The notes under the pieces: generated by a model
The model's database searches: none
What the model was told of the DNA's origin: nothing
Seen by the model: the letters and a program-made list of their open reading frames with translations, nothing else
NCBI RefSeq assembly: GCF_004337985.1
Contig: NW_021940922.1
Span: forward strand, 1,209,382-1,273,381
Direction: 5' to 3'
Source: Pyricularia pennisetigena
Taxonomy: Eukaryota > Ascomycota > Sordariomycetes > Magnaporthales > Pyriculariaceae
DNA length: 64,000 nucleotides
Shown: positions 9,440 through 20,118 of the stretch, one piece after another
How positions within the stretch are numbered: position 1 is the first letter of the stretch
How the letters are laid out: each line of letters opens with the position of its first letter
Position numbers and translations under genes: made by a program

Positions 9440-12420
9440 GAATTACGGCCGCGATCAATCGTTTGGTGTTTTTTGTTGTTAAATATTACAGCCGCAACGC
9501 GTTGTTGTTAGCCCTGCATAACAACTAACAAATCGCTATTAAAATCCACGTTAATTACCACCATAATTAAACACCTTACCAAATCCCAACGAGCACGCGT
9601 TCGTACTTTTTATTATAACGCCGGGTTTTCCAAACTTTAAACTAATATTTGTATTGGTTATTTACGAAATCAAATCCGTCAAGCTTTTATCGACCTGATT
9701 CACCGGCACCGCGGCCGGTCCGGCCGGCCCCCTATAATAACTGCAGAAAAACAGGACCAATTCGTTAGGTTCGTTTCGGCTAACCGTGAAAATAAACGTA
9801 TAAATTGGGAATAATTCGCTGCACCGTTTTTAAAGGGTAAATACGGCATATGCGTAATTAAACATACGTTACAAAATCTTAGCTACCGACTAGTCTCAGT
9901 GCTCAGACTAGACCCCCATGCTTCGCAGTGGGGACCGAGCGCTCCATGTACCTTTCAGCCACATGGCTTTTCGACCAATTACATTGGCCGAAAATAACGC
10001 GCTCGTTCTAGTCTGAGGACATCTTGTCGCATTTCGCCGTTTATTGCGGTATTATTAATAATATACCTAATGCTGCAATATCGCTGGTAATTGTTTGTTT
10101 AGTATAAGGATAGTTTGTCGCATTTTGCCGTTTATAGCGGGTATAAATAATATAATCGCACGATAATGGTAAAATAAAATGGTATAACTATGGTATACAA
10201 TTAAATATTCGAATAGAAAAATAAATAAAAATTATAAAAATATAACATAACCTGCGTTGGATTCATTGGAACTTGGTGACTCCTCTCCCTGTCATTATGT
10301 TTTTGTAAGCATTATACTTGGAAGAATATTTGAATATTTATTAAAATCTGTAGTTTTTCATTATATTTAATTTTTACTTTAAATAGCTTTAAATAATACC
10401 AATTTAAAAATTAGCTACAGTATTTATAGCGTAGCGGACCTAACACTGCAAAGTGCGTGCAGTTACCGAATCAAATAAGAGTTTTCTTGATTTGTTTCAT
10501 TACTCAGTAATTTGATTAAAAATTGAATAATTTACCCAAGTATTGGTAAAACTGGGAAAAACTTTAATATATTCATTGTTATATCTATTTAAAAATAAAT
10601 GTTATTTAACGTTTTTTTTTATTCAAGTAGATAAAGCAAAAATATAAAAATAACACAAAGTTAGCATTTGTTTATATAAAGAAATAACAAAAGCGAGTAT
10701 TGAAAATCGGATCGCACATTGACGTTCGCTGATATACGTAATTAACGTTTGAAAATTTTGGTTTTGCTAATATCAAAATTGGTAAAAATATAAAAGCATT
10801 TCGATTGTAAATTATATGCAAAATTAAATATACTTTGCCTATTCGTCTATTTAACGCTTTATATAATCGGATATATGCACCAAATTGAGGTAAGAAATTT
10901 TATATTTTCATATCATCCACCACGCGCAAAAACTGTAAAGTCTGGCTGCAAAACAAAAATAGTATAAAATTAATAAAATTAAGCAAAAAGATTTATAAAA
11001 TACATATTTAATATTTTTATCATATAGAAGCTTTTTAAGCCAGTATATTAAGTAGGGGAAAGCCTGGACGTTTGTTTATATACTTAATCCAATCCCTGAA
11101 GCTTTGGTTTCGTTATCGCTAAAATTGGTAAAAATATAAACAAGTTTCGATTGTAAATTATATATGCAAAATATATATTTTGCCTATCCGCTTATTTAAC
11201 TGCTTATATAATGCAATAGATACACCAAAGTTTTCGATAACGGTATACATATATATATACGACCCTCCACGTGCAAAAAATATGAAATTTAATGAAAAAG
11301 TAAAAATAATATCAAAAAGAATCAAGAATCGAAAAAAAACGAAAAAACAGTACCACCATGAACGGATTAAGGGCAGGTGGTATCCAATTCGGCCGTTATA
11401 ACAAATAATGAAATAAATCAAATCACTGCTAATAGCGGTAATAAACGCTATCTTCAACGATATTTTCTTTTTGCAATATTTTGCGTGGTTATGGAATAAT
11501 AAGGGAGTGTCGGTCGAAAAAAGGCCAAAAATACCGCCATAAACGGCGAAAATCAACAAGTTGTCCTCAGACCTGAACCAAAGCGTTTTTTGGATGGACC
11601 CACAGGTACATTGCAAAGCCGCAATTGAGCCACGAAGTGGAGCGAAGCGAACGGAGTGGATCAATTGTGGAGCTTTGGGCTTCAGGGATGAGCCCTGAGA
11701 CTAGCTGCCGACGATATATAGCTAAAAAAACCCCTTATTACCGAAACCACACGCCCAAAAAGGCTCGCTTTTGCACAAACGCACCTTGCTTAAATCGTTG
11801 AAAAGGGGGTATAAATACTTTGGTTTAACGAAATATGGGCCTCGTATGGAAGGTATGAAAAAACCTACGTTACACGCAAGGTCGACGAAATATAATATAA
11901 CTTGTATAATCGAACGCCACCAAAAAAAACAAAATTAAATATTTTGGGGTTATTTTTCAAGGGTTACGGGTAAAAGGCCGCGCGTTTTTTGGGAAAAGAC
12001 CTGGGGTAAAATCGATTTAAATACCTATTACTAACATATCGTTCCGGTTATTTACAATTATAGTATCGATAACCGGTTTACGGGTAACCCCCTAATATTG
12101 ATGCAAAATAACGCTTTAACACATGCTGCCAAAAATAATGCCGAATAGACGAGGTTATTGGGTATTGCAACGATTATTTGGCCGCTTTTTTCACCGGATT
12201 TAAACCCTATCGAAGACGTTTGGAATAAAATAAAGGATTATTTACAATGGGAATACGGAAATTAGGATACAATCCCGTATAATATTATACGGGAACGTGT
12301 CCAGGAGGTTTGGGAGGCGATCCCGGAATCGTATTTACTTAAACGGTTGAAAACTATGCCTTAATATATACGTGACGTGATTAACGCCAACGGTATGCAC
12401 ATAAGCTGGTAAATTTAATT
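9440..12420 (+). pseudogene. Tc1/mariner-like transposase, decayed, in two pieces
   Basis: The N-terminal part before the REP-M insertion (to 9890) holds a decayed helix-turn-helix region (TAAINRLVFF, then ALHNN). The C-terminal part (11713-12420) has MQNNALTHAAKNN, for the family's MQDNAPxHxA containing the second catalytic Asp. It is followed by WPLFSPDLNPIEDVWNKIK, which carries the third acidic position. Many stops interrupt both parts. Function would have been TA-directed cut-and-paste transposition, now lost. Confidence 0.75.
9891..11703 (+). mobile_element. REP-M, complete copy with 9-bp target duplication
   Basis: The element is 1,813 bp, begins TAGTCTCAG and ends CTGAGACTA. It is flanked by GCTACCGAC (9882-9890) and GCTGCCGAC (11704-11712), a 9-bp duplication with one G/A difference. 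Copy 2 of the Tc1 element shows the uninterrupted site. Nine-bp duplications and terminal inverted repeats suit Mutator-like elements. I see no transposase, so it is probably non-autonomous. Internally an approximately 370-bp module (TTGGTAAAAATATAAA..CGATTGTAAATTATAT..CACGTGCAAAAA) occurs more than once. Confidence 0.75.
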
Positions 12421-12810
12421 TGTGAACAGCTTCAAAAGCGACTTTAATATAATACGTGTATTTATCTAATTACCTGCAGTATTTCGTTCTGGTTACCTGT
12501 GTATAAGGTTTTGTATTTTAATTGATTTGGGCCGGAATTATTACCAAAAACGGCTAAATTCCGAAAGGGTCCACACACCTACAAAGTCACCACCACTGTT
12601 TAGGGGTAGTGATTTTTACCCCTACAACCATAGTATTGTTAACGATATATTGTTACCGATTTAAAAACGCACAGTGCATCCGATTATCGTTGAAAATGAA
12701 TAATTTATCAATATTTATATTTTCTTGTATAATTTACTGTGAAATTAAATACTTAACCCCATTATTAAAAATACCACATAAAGCTTTTATGGAATGACTA
12801 TAGTATAGTA

Positions 12811-12814
<4 letters not shown>

Positions 12815-12858
<44 letters not shown>
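12815..12858. repeat. (AT)n microsatellite
   Basis: An uninterrupted AT dinucleotide run of about 44 bp in unannotated AT-rich DNA (12645-12965) with no gene. Confidence 0.95.
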
Positions 12859-12862
<4 letters not shown>

Positions 12863-12965
12863 TTGTTGTTTGTCTGTATTAGAGGAATTTTTATTAACGA
12901 AATAATGTAGAAAAATAATAATACAGATTCACCATTATTTTATATAAAAGTATCCAAAAAATCAT

Positions 12966-13155
12966 TGTTAATTACATACATTATTTTGCATAAAGTGAGA
13001 CCACCTTTGTTGGTATATAATCCACAATATATAGTGCCGAAATGGGGTTGTCTTATTATCCTTTGAGTTTATATCTATAGGGATTGCGATTAAAAAGTCA
13101 GCCAATTGGGTTTACCTTGTACGGGGTATAACACCCACCCTACACCTACAAATTA
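12966..13155 (+). repeat. Truncated solo LTR, TGTTA...TAACA family
   Basis: The segment starts TGTTAATTACATACATT and follows the family consensus (CCACAATATATAGTGCCGAA, GGTTTACCTTGTACGGGG, CACCCACCCTACACC). It stops where a REP-M fragment begins with TAGTCTCAATG. Confidence 0.65.
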
Positions 13156-13321
13156 TAGTCTCAATGCTTAGACTAGACCCCCCTGTTTCCAAGCGGGGAC
13201 CGAACGCTCCATATACCTTTTTACCATATGGCTTTTTGGCCAATCACATTGGCCTAAAAGATCGCGCTCGTTTTAGTCTCAGGATAACTTGTTAAAATCG
13301 CCGCTTATAGCGGGTATCTGC
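13156..13321 (+). mobile_element. REP-M left-end fragment
   Basis: Starts TAGTCTCAATGCTTAGACTAG and ends near TTATAGCGGGTATCTGC. It matches the first 165 bp of the complete copy at 9891, with C-to-T changes. Confidence 0.7.
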
Positions 13322-14483
13322 TAGTCTCAGGGCTTATCCCTGAAGCCCAAAGCTCCAAAGGTAATCCACTTCGTTCGCTTCGCTCCACTTCGTGGCTCAA
13401 TTGCGGTTTTGCAATGTTCCTGTCGGTCCATCCAAAGATCATTCTGGTTTAGGTTTGAGGACAACTGGTCGATTTTCGCCGTTTATGGCGGTATTTTCGG
13501 CATTTTTGCGACCGAAACTTCCACATTATTCCACAATTACGCAAAATATTGAAAAAAGAAAACATTATTGAAAATAAGAATTGGTAAATCTATTTTATAA
13601 ATACAAAACTTTTTGTATACGGTTCATTGATCAAAAGTTGGATATAACCTGCCCTTAATCCGTTCATGGCGGTATTGTTTTTTCGATTTTATTTAATATT
13701 ATTTTTTAATTTCCGACCAAATTTGATAATTTGTGCACGTGGAAGATTGTATACGCATGTTCACCGCTATATTAAGTTTTGGTGTATATACCGTATTACA
13801 TAACAGTTTAATAGGCTGATAGGCAAGGAATATACATTTTCATATATAATTTACAATCGTAGCGCCTTTATATCTTTACCAATTTTAACGGTAATAAATC
13901 CAGGCTTTCAGGAATTGAACTGCGTATATTAACAAGCGCTTACGTAAGCTTCAAGTTTTAATGTTAGTTTTAAAGAATTTCTTCTATAAAGAGTTACTAA
14001 ATGTGTATTTTTTACCCTTTTTTGCTTTGTTTATTTAATTTTATACTATTTTTGTTCTGCTCCCAAGCTTTGTGGTTCCTGCACGTGGGGGTGGTATACA
14101 AATATATAATATAAGATGGCAATTTGGGACACATATTCGATTGTGTAAGCCGTTAAATAAGCGAATAGGTAAGGTCTAAATAATTTTGTATGTAATTTAC
14201 AATCTAAACGTTTTTATATTTCTACTAAATTTGACAATAACAGAGCCAAAATTTCAAGGATTGGATTAAACATATGAACAAACGTCAATATAAAATCAGA
14301 TTTGGAATACCTGCCTATATTACCTTTTTATATAAAAAGATGCTAAATTTGTGTTAATTTTCTTTTCTTTGCTTTATTTAATTAAATAAGGGTTTTAAAA
14401 AAAAGGTCAAAGAACATTTGTACATAGATCTCTAAAAAGATGGATGAAAAAAATTCTTCTTGGTTTTACCAATATTTGCGTAC
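13322..14483 (-). mobile_element. REP-M right part, minus orientation
   Basis: Begins TAGTCTCAGGGCTTATCCC, the right terminus read in reverse. It continues through the hairpin-rich CCACTTCG...CCACTTCGTGG stretch and the internal CACGTG modules to 14483, where the Tc1-like copy 2 starts. It corresponds to about 10530-11703 of the complete copy. Confidence 0.7.
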
Positions 14484-14485
14484 TA

Positions 14486-16031
14486 TGATGGTAGTGGTAA
14501 AAATCAATACCCCTGAACAGTGGTGGCGTCTTTGAAGCTGTGTGCATCCTTTCGGAATTTAGCCGTTCTTGGTAGCAATTCCGGCCCAAATGAATCAAAA
14601 TACAAAACCTCATACACAGGTAACCAGAACGAAATACTGCAGGTAATTAGATAAATACACGTATTATATTGAAATCTATTTTAAAGCTATTCACAAGTTA
14701 GATGTACCATTTTATTTGCATACCGTTGGCGTTGATTACGTTACGCATACGTTCAAGTATAGTTTTTAAGCGTTTACGTAGGTATAATTCCGGGATCGCC
14801 TCCCAAACCTTCTAAATACGTTCCCGTATAATTTTATACGGGACTTTATCCGAATTTCCGTATTTTTATTGTATATAGTCCTTGATTTTGTTCCAAACGT
14901 CTTCGATAGGGTTTCAATCCGGTGAAAAAGGTGGCCAAATAATCGTTGCGATATTTAACGGCTTTAAATACTCGGTAATATTTTTGGCAACATATATTGG
15001 AGCGTTATTTTATATAAATATTAGGGGGTTACCCGTAAGCCGCTTATCGATAATATAATTGTAAATAACCGGCACGATATATTGGTAATAAATATTCGAA
15101 TCGATTTTACCCCAGGTTGTTTCCCAAAAAACGCGCGGCCTTTTACTCGTAACCCCTAAAAAATAACCCCAAAATATCCAACCTTATTTTTTTGGTGGCG
15201 TTCGATTATATAGGTTATATGATATTTTTCGTTAACCTTGCGTATAACGTACGTTTTGAATTATTTTTTATACGAGGCCCATGTTTCGTTAAATTAACGC
15301 ATTTGTGCCCAGTTTTTAACGGTCCAAATAAAGTGCGTTTGTGCAAAAGCGAACCTTTTTTAGGGTGTAGTCTCGGTAATAGGGGGCTTTTTTTTAACTA
15401 TATTTCGTCGGTAACCAAAATTTTGCAACGTATACCAAATTACGTATATGCCGTATTTACCCTTTAAAAACGTTGCAGCGAATTGTTCCTAACCCATACG
15501 TTTATTTTCACGGTTAACCGAAACCAATTTAACGAATTGGTCCTTTTTTCCTGCAATTATTATAGGGGGCCCGCCGGACCGGCCGCGGTGCCGGGGAATC
15601 GGGTCGATAAAAACTTGAAGGATTTGATTTCGTAAATAACCAATACAAATATTACTTTAAAGTTTGGAAAACTCGGCGTTATAATAAAAAGTACGAACGC
15701 GTGCTCGTTGGGATTTGGTAAGGTGTTTAATTATGGTGGTAATTAACGTCAATTTTAATAGCGATTTAATAATTATTTTGCAGGGTTAATAACAACGCGT
15801 TGGGGCTCTATTATTCAACAACAAAAAAACAGCAAAATATTGATCGCGGCCGTGATTTTAGGTATTAAAACTGTTAAATCAATAAGTACGTATCAACAAA
15901 ACAACGGCAGAGAGAAGCATGAAGTACCTGTGGGTCAGAAGCTTCTGAATTACACAAAAATTAGTTAGCGTTGTGAAAGTTGCATCGACAAATGCACGGT
16001 GACAGGGGGCGGTTTTTTCTGCCTGCCACCA
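14486..16031 (-). mobile_element. Tc1/mariner-like element copy 2 with decayed transposase
   Basis: The element is 1,546 bp with imperfect terminal repeats (TGATGGTAGTGGTAAAAA at 14486; the reverse complement of 16014-16031 starts TGGTGGCAGGCAGAAAA) and flanking TA. The minus strand encodes the same decayed transposase as copy 1. The region corresponding to SPDxNPIEDVWNKIKD reads near 14860-14945, and the N-terminal helix-turn-helix lies toward 15850. Stops throughout. It sits at the junction of two REP-M fragments in opposite orientation. Confidence 0.78.
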
Positions 16032-16033
16032 TA

Positions 16034-16879
16034 GTGAATAATAGTATATAAAACTGGTTTAAAGTTAAATACTAATATTTGTAATCTGACGGATTCAAAA
16101 CTCCAAAGTGCATGCAATTATCCTTTAAGACAAAGCTTTTATTAATACTTTTATATTATATATTAACTTGTTAGAAAACTGAGTAATCTACGCAATAATG
16201 CTACAAAGAGGAGGAATTGTTACTCAACTTCATTTTTATAAATTCTATTTAATTAAATAAAGCAAAAGAAAGAAAAATAGCACAAATTTAACATTTCCTT
16301 CCATAACAAAATAATATAGACGGCTATTACGAATTCGATTTCACGTTGACGTTTCTTTATACATTGAATTGAATCCCTGGAGTTCTAGTTTTATTATTGT
16401 GAAAATTGGTAAAAATATAAAAGCGTTTCCATTGTAAATCATGTACAAAATTACATACATCTTACCTATCCGCTTATTTAACGGTTTATATAGTTGGATA
16501 TATACACCAAGCTGTGAAACTATCTAAGATACATGTATGTCACCCCCACGTGCAGGAATCATAAGATTTGGCTGCAAAACAAAACAATATAAAATTAATT
16601 AAATAAAGCAAAACATAGATAAAAAATACACATTTAGCATTTTTTTATATAAAACATTTTATTAAAGCCAATGTTATATATTTGACTTAGCTTGGACGTC
16701 TGTTTTTATACGTCATCCAAACCCTGTAACTTTGGTTTTATTATCGTTAAATTTGGTGAACATATAAACGAGTTTCGATTATAAACTATATAAATATATA
16801 AAAATGTATATACTTTACCTATCCGCTTATTTAACGGTTTATATAGTCCGGGATAAACACCAAAACTTAGTTTATGCTA
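16034..16879 (+). mobile_element. REP-M internal/right fragment, plus orientation
   Basis: The segment matches 36297 onward of the copy at 35764: GAATAATAGTATA, AAAGTGCATGCAATTATC, TTGGTAAAAATATAAAAGCG, GTCACCCCCACGTGCA, GACCTGGACGT-like, CTATCCGCTTATTTAACGG. It lacks both element termini. Confidence 0.65.
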
Positions 16880-17226
16880 TAGGGTAAGCCAATGGCCTAG
16901 GGACCGTTAAGTATCCTTATTGGTATTATTACTAACGCTAAAGGGAGAAGGAAGGAAAAGGTATTTGTCCGGGTCGTGGTAATATCCTTCCCTTTATATG
17001 TTATCCCTAACCCGCTTTTATATCTTATTACGTAATACGTGCCTTAGGTACGAATCCATAATATAGCCCGTATTCGCCCGTCCTTTATCGGGTATGGTCC
17101 CCATTTGGAGGTATAGGGGTAATATAATGGGCGCGTGCCCTTCTCCTAATCCCCGTCCCGTTACCGTCGCGGTTCCGATATAATATGCTTTGGGCGTCGG
17201 TACTTATTATAGCCCACCCGTCCATT

Positions 17227-17606
17227 ATTTTGGACGGTGTAAATCCGTGGTCGGGTTTTACCCGTTTGTTTTTGGCCGCGGTTATGTCGCGGGTTTTTTA
17301 TCCTATTTCCCGTTCGCGGGCGGTTATCGCGATTTATTTTCCCCTTATTTTGGGCGGTATAGGTCCGTGGCTGAGTTTTACCCTCCAGCTTTTGGCTGCG
17401 ATTATATCGTGGTTTTATAGTCGTATTTTCCGTTTGCGGGCCTTTATCGTAATTAACCTTCCTTTCATTTTGGGCGGTATAGGTCCGTGGTCGGGTTTTA
17501 CCTTCCTGCCTTTCGTTATAATTATATTGTGGTTTTTTTATCGTGCCTGCCGTTTGCGGGCGGTTATCGCGGTTTACCTTCCTTTTACTTTAAACGGTAT
17601 AAGTTT
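17227..17606. repeat. 120-bp tandem repeat, about 3.2 units
   Basis: Units start near 17227, 17347, 17467 and 17587. Each opens TTTTGG(G/A)CGGT(A/G)TA(G/A)(G/A)TCCGTGG, and the spacing is exactly 120 bp. The period is a multiple of three, so frames stay open through the array. On the plus strand this gives a hydrophobic 40-residue repeat (GGIGPWSGFTF...), on the minus strand a basic one. I cannot tell which strand, if either, was coding. The surrounding 16880-17812 and 18469-18727 hold no recognisable gene. Confidence 0.8.
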
Positions 17607-17812
17607 ATTTATTTATTGGTATAAGTTTATTTCCCGTGGTGGTTACGGTTTCTGCTTTTCGCATTTTTCCCGCGTTATTGTCCTGGTCCCTTTTATTTTC
17701 CAATTTTTTTTCGACCAGAATTCTATTCGTGTTTTTATTCTTTTTCGTCCCCGTTTCTTCCCTTCCTCGCCATTTTATCGATTTTTTCCCGTTTTTCCAC
17801 CGCCCCGTTTCC

Positions 17813-18468
17813 TGTGAACATGGCTAGCACAGGGCTAATTATATTAGCTACCCTGCATTATCTTATAACGGCTAGCACGGGCTAATTTTATTAATCACCC
17901 TGCAACGAATAAATAAACAAATAACAAATAAAACGTATACGCGTTTATTATACACATAAAGCTTTATATATCACGTTTTTGTTCATAATTTCAACAACAA
18001 AACAAATACGTCATATATAATCTAGCTTAGTGGTATAATGCACGTACCATAATCTATATCATATATACGTTGTTGAAGTGCGTGGGTTCGAATCCCGTTG
18101 TGGTCGCAGATTTTCTGTGCATGCATAAGCATAATAGGCCGTTAGGCTTAATGGGCCGTTAGGTTCAATAGGTCGGCAGGTCAGTCATATGAATAAGGCC
18201 AAATCATGTGACGTGACCCCGCATTCCGGACATCCGGATCGAAGATCTGCACCTACGGATTCGAACACGTAATTCACAACTTAGCATTAGATTTATCACC
18301 TTCATCGATTCAACGATTGAACGAATCGATTGTGTAACAACAATATATTATCTCTATTACCCGCTAGCAGACGGTCATCTGCCATTTCAACGTTCCATCA
18401 GCCTTATACGTGATCCACCTTTCCCCGCGTTCAAGATCAAGCTTATTCTATCTCGCAACCTTCTCACA
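17813..18468 (+). repeat. tRNA-bearing solo-LTR-like element, copy 1
   Basis: The element is 656 bp, starts TGTGAACATGGCTAGC and ends CAACCTTCTCACA, so the termini TGTGA/TCACA are inverted. A perfect 5-bp duplication TTTCC flanks it (17808-17812, 18469-18473). It contains two tandem GCTAGC..GGGCTAAT..ACCCTGCA units at the left, the tRNA-like module at 18016-18108, and 16-bp GGCCGTTAGGCTTAAT-type tandem units. Short TG...CA termini plus 5-bp duplications are what LTR-retrotransposon integrases leave. No internal region is seen. Confidence 0.8.
18016..18108 (+). other. tRNA-like module with pol III A and B boxes inside the LTR-like element
   Basis: The A box TAGCTTAGTGG (18023-18033) and perfect B box GGTTCGAATCC (18085-18095) lie 52 bp apart. 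The T-arm folds with a seven-base TTCGAAT loop, and a D-arm-like GCTT..ATGC is possible. The 3' side ends TGTGGTCGCA, but the 5' side (TATAATC) does not pair with it as an acceptor stem. So this is tRNA-derived or tRNA-like, not a normal tRNA gene. It recurs in all five full copies. Confidence 0.7.
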
Positions 18469-18727
18469 TTTCCCGTTCGTATTACTTTTATTTCGTCCAT
18501 CCTCGCTTCCTATTCGTTCCTATTTATTATTCGTATCGTTATTTATTGTTACCAATTCGCCGTTACTATATCCCGGGCTTTTATTTCCTTGATCGCGTCG
18601 CAAATGGCGTTTAAATAAACCAGTGTCGGTGGTGGAGGTAACCGGTTTCCCCACCGTAGTGGTTAATTACCTTCGTCGTATAACGATAATGGTCGCCCAT
18701 TTGTAAATTATATCGATTAAATACCGA

Positions 18728-19198
18728 TTGGGTGGTATCGCTAGTTTATATTCGCAACGCTTTCGTCGCGCTATCGGTGCCGCAAAGCTCCAGGGTAATT
18801 TAAATAATATCGAATATACCGTTCCGGAAAATATGTTTATTTTTTGCGTCTCCTGCGTAAAAGCGTCGAAAATAAATGGGGTTTGGGAATGTGGTCCTGC
18901 CCCCGACGGTACTGGTTACCAGCGATATTACGATATTAAAAGATCGTATTATTATTACAACGAGGCCGTTGAGGCTTTTAACCCTGTCCTTCGCCGCCGT
19001 TTGCAAAAATTAGAAGCCACGACCAGGACGCGCAAAATGAGATGGCCAACTCCGGGGCCGCGACGACCATTGCCAAAACCATTGGCCTTGTTACCATATC
19101 CAATACTCCCTCCCGCAGCGGCGGTAATCGTGACCGTCAATTGGTATAAATTATCGCACGCGGTTTCACTTATTTGGAGGTGCGTTTCGTTTTTTTAA
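18728..19198 (+). pseudogene. Cys-rich (zinc-cluster-like) protein fragment with RIP-type Cys-to-Tyr changes
   Basis: The frame is open for 156 codons. It contains FCVSCVKAS, then VWECGPAPDGTGYQRYYDIKR and SYYYYN. The spacing resembles Cys-rich segments of repeat-borne fungal proteins (CxRCVK..., C.......GCQRCYDxKRSC). On that reading three cysteines have become tyrosine, the change TGY-to-TAY that RIP makes. A basic stretch with a possible coiled coil follows (RRRLQKLEATTRTRKMRW). I do not recognise a specific family. It lies 5' of the decayed RecQ-like helicase and may have been part of the same repeat unit. Confidence 0.45.
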
Positions 19199-19526
19199 TA
19201 TATAATTGTGTTAATAACGTTATTAATTTTCAAATTTTTTAGGAACGTAATACGTCGGGTTATAAAAAGTATTTGTAAAAAACGCGCCGAAAGAATAATA
19301 TTTTCGCTGCTTTAATTACCGATTTTGCCCCTTCCCCCGCTACCCCTGTGCGCCAATTGCGTCCCGAGTATTCCCCGCGTTTTTTCGCTTTTACTACCAC
19401 CACGCCTCGTCGTCGTTTCGAGGTTCCCCTTTTACGTTACTTAATCGTCCCCCGTTTTGTTCGTATTTCGACCCGGTATATATTTGGTTTTTCGCGCCCC
19501 CGCGCTCCTGCTTCGTCGCGTTTTCG

Positions 19527-19862
19527 TAGTCTCAGGGCTCATCCCTGAAGCCCAGAGCTCCACAATTCATCCACTTCGTGGCTCAATTGCGGCTTTGCAA
19601 TGTACCTGTGGGTCCATCCAAAGAACACTTTGGTTCAGGTCTGAGGACAAATTGTCGATTTTCGCCGTTTATGGCGGTATTTTTGGCCTTTTTGCGACCG
19701 ACATTCCTTTATTATTCCACAACCACGTAAAATATCGAAAACAAACATCGTTGAAAATAGGAATTGGTAAGCCTTTTTCATAAATCCAAAATGTTTTGCA
19801 CCCGGTACGCTAATTAAAAGTTGGATATAGCCCGCCCTTTATCCGTTTATGGCGGTATCCCC
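19527..19862 (+). mobile_element. REP-M end fragment
   Basis: Starts TAGTCTCAGGGCTCATCCC, continues GAGCTCCACAATTCATCC, CCACTTCGTGGCTCAATTGC and GTCGATTTTCGCCGTTTAT, and ends near TATCCGTTTATGGCGG. It equals about 330 bp of the right end of the complete REP-M in reverse orientation. It is among the least decayed copies here. Confidence 0.7.
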
Positions 19863-20118
19863 ATTATTAACCTAAAAACACTATCGATACCCATTTCGCA
19901 TTTTACCAACAACGATCATAATCCGTTAAAATTTATATAGGGAAAATCGCAAAAGCAGAGGAACTTTTATATATTAATTTTAACACAAATAACGCAAACC
20001 CATTAATTTTACAATCCGCATAAGGTATATATCACATAATACGCTACATATCCACCCACTAAAAAAGACCATTATTTCCGCAAATTTTTGTATATTCATA
20101 TTAAATTATATATATATA

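Larger units (their letters stand above)
9261..12630 (+). mobile_element. Tc1/mariner-like element copy 1, decayed and containing a REP-M insertion
   Basis: The ends TGGTGGTAGGCAAAAA (9261) and the reverse complement of 12615-12630 (TGGTTGTAGGGGTAAA) are imperfect inverted repeats flanked by TA (9259-9260, 12631-12632). A REP-M element (9891-11703) interrupts it. Without the insert the length is about 1.55 kb, matching copy 2 at 14486-16031. Confidence 0.75.

Noticed and set aside
11158..11664. 168-codon minus-strand frame (RGSIAALQCTCGSIQ...) recurring at 19457, 39519 and 49766
   Set aside because: It is part of the repeated REP-M end. The shared frame reflects repeat identity, and no domain or start is conserved.
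18016..18108. A genuine tRNA gene inside the LTR-like repeat
   Set aside because: The A and B boxes and T-arm are good, but the 5' acceptor strand does not pair with the 3' side and the anticodon region is enlarged and AT-rich. Recorded as tRNA-like only.
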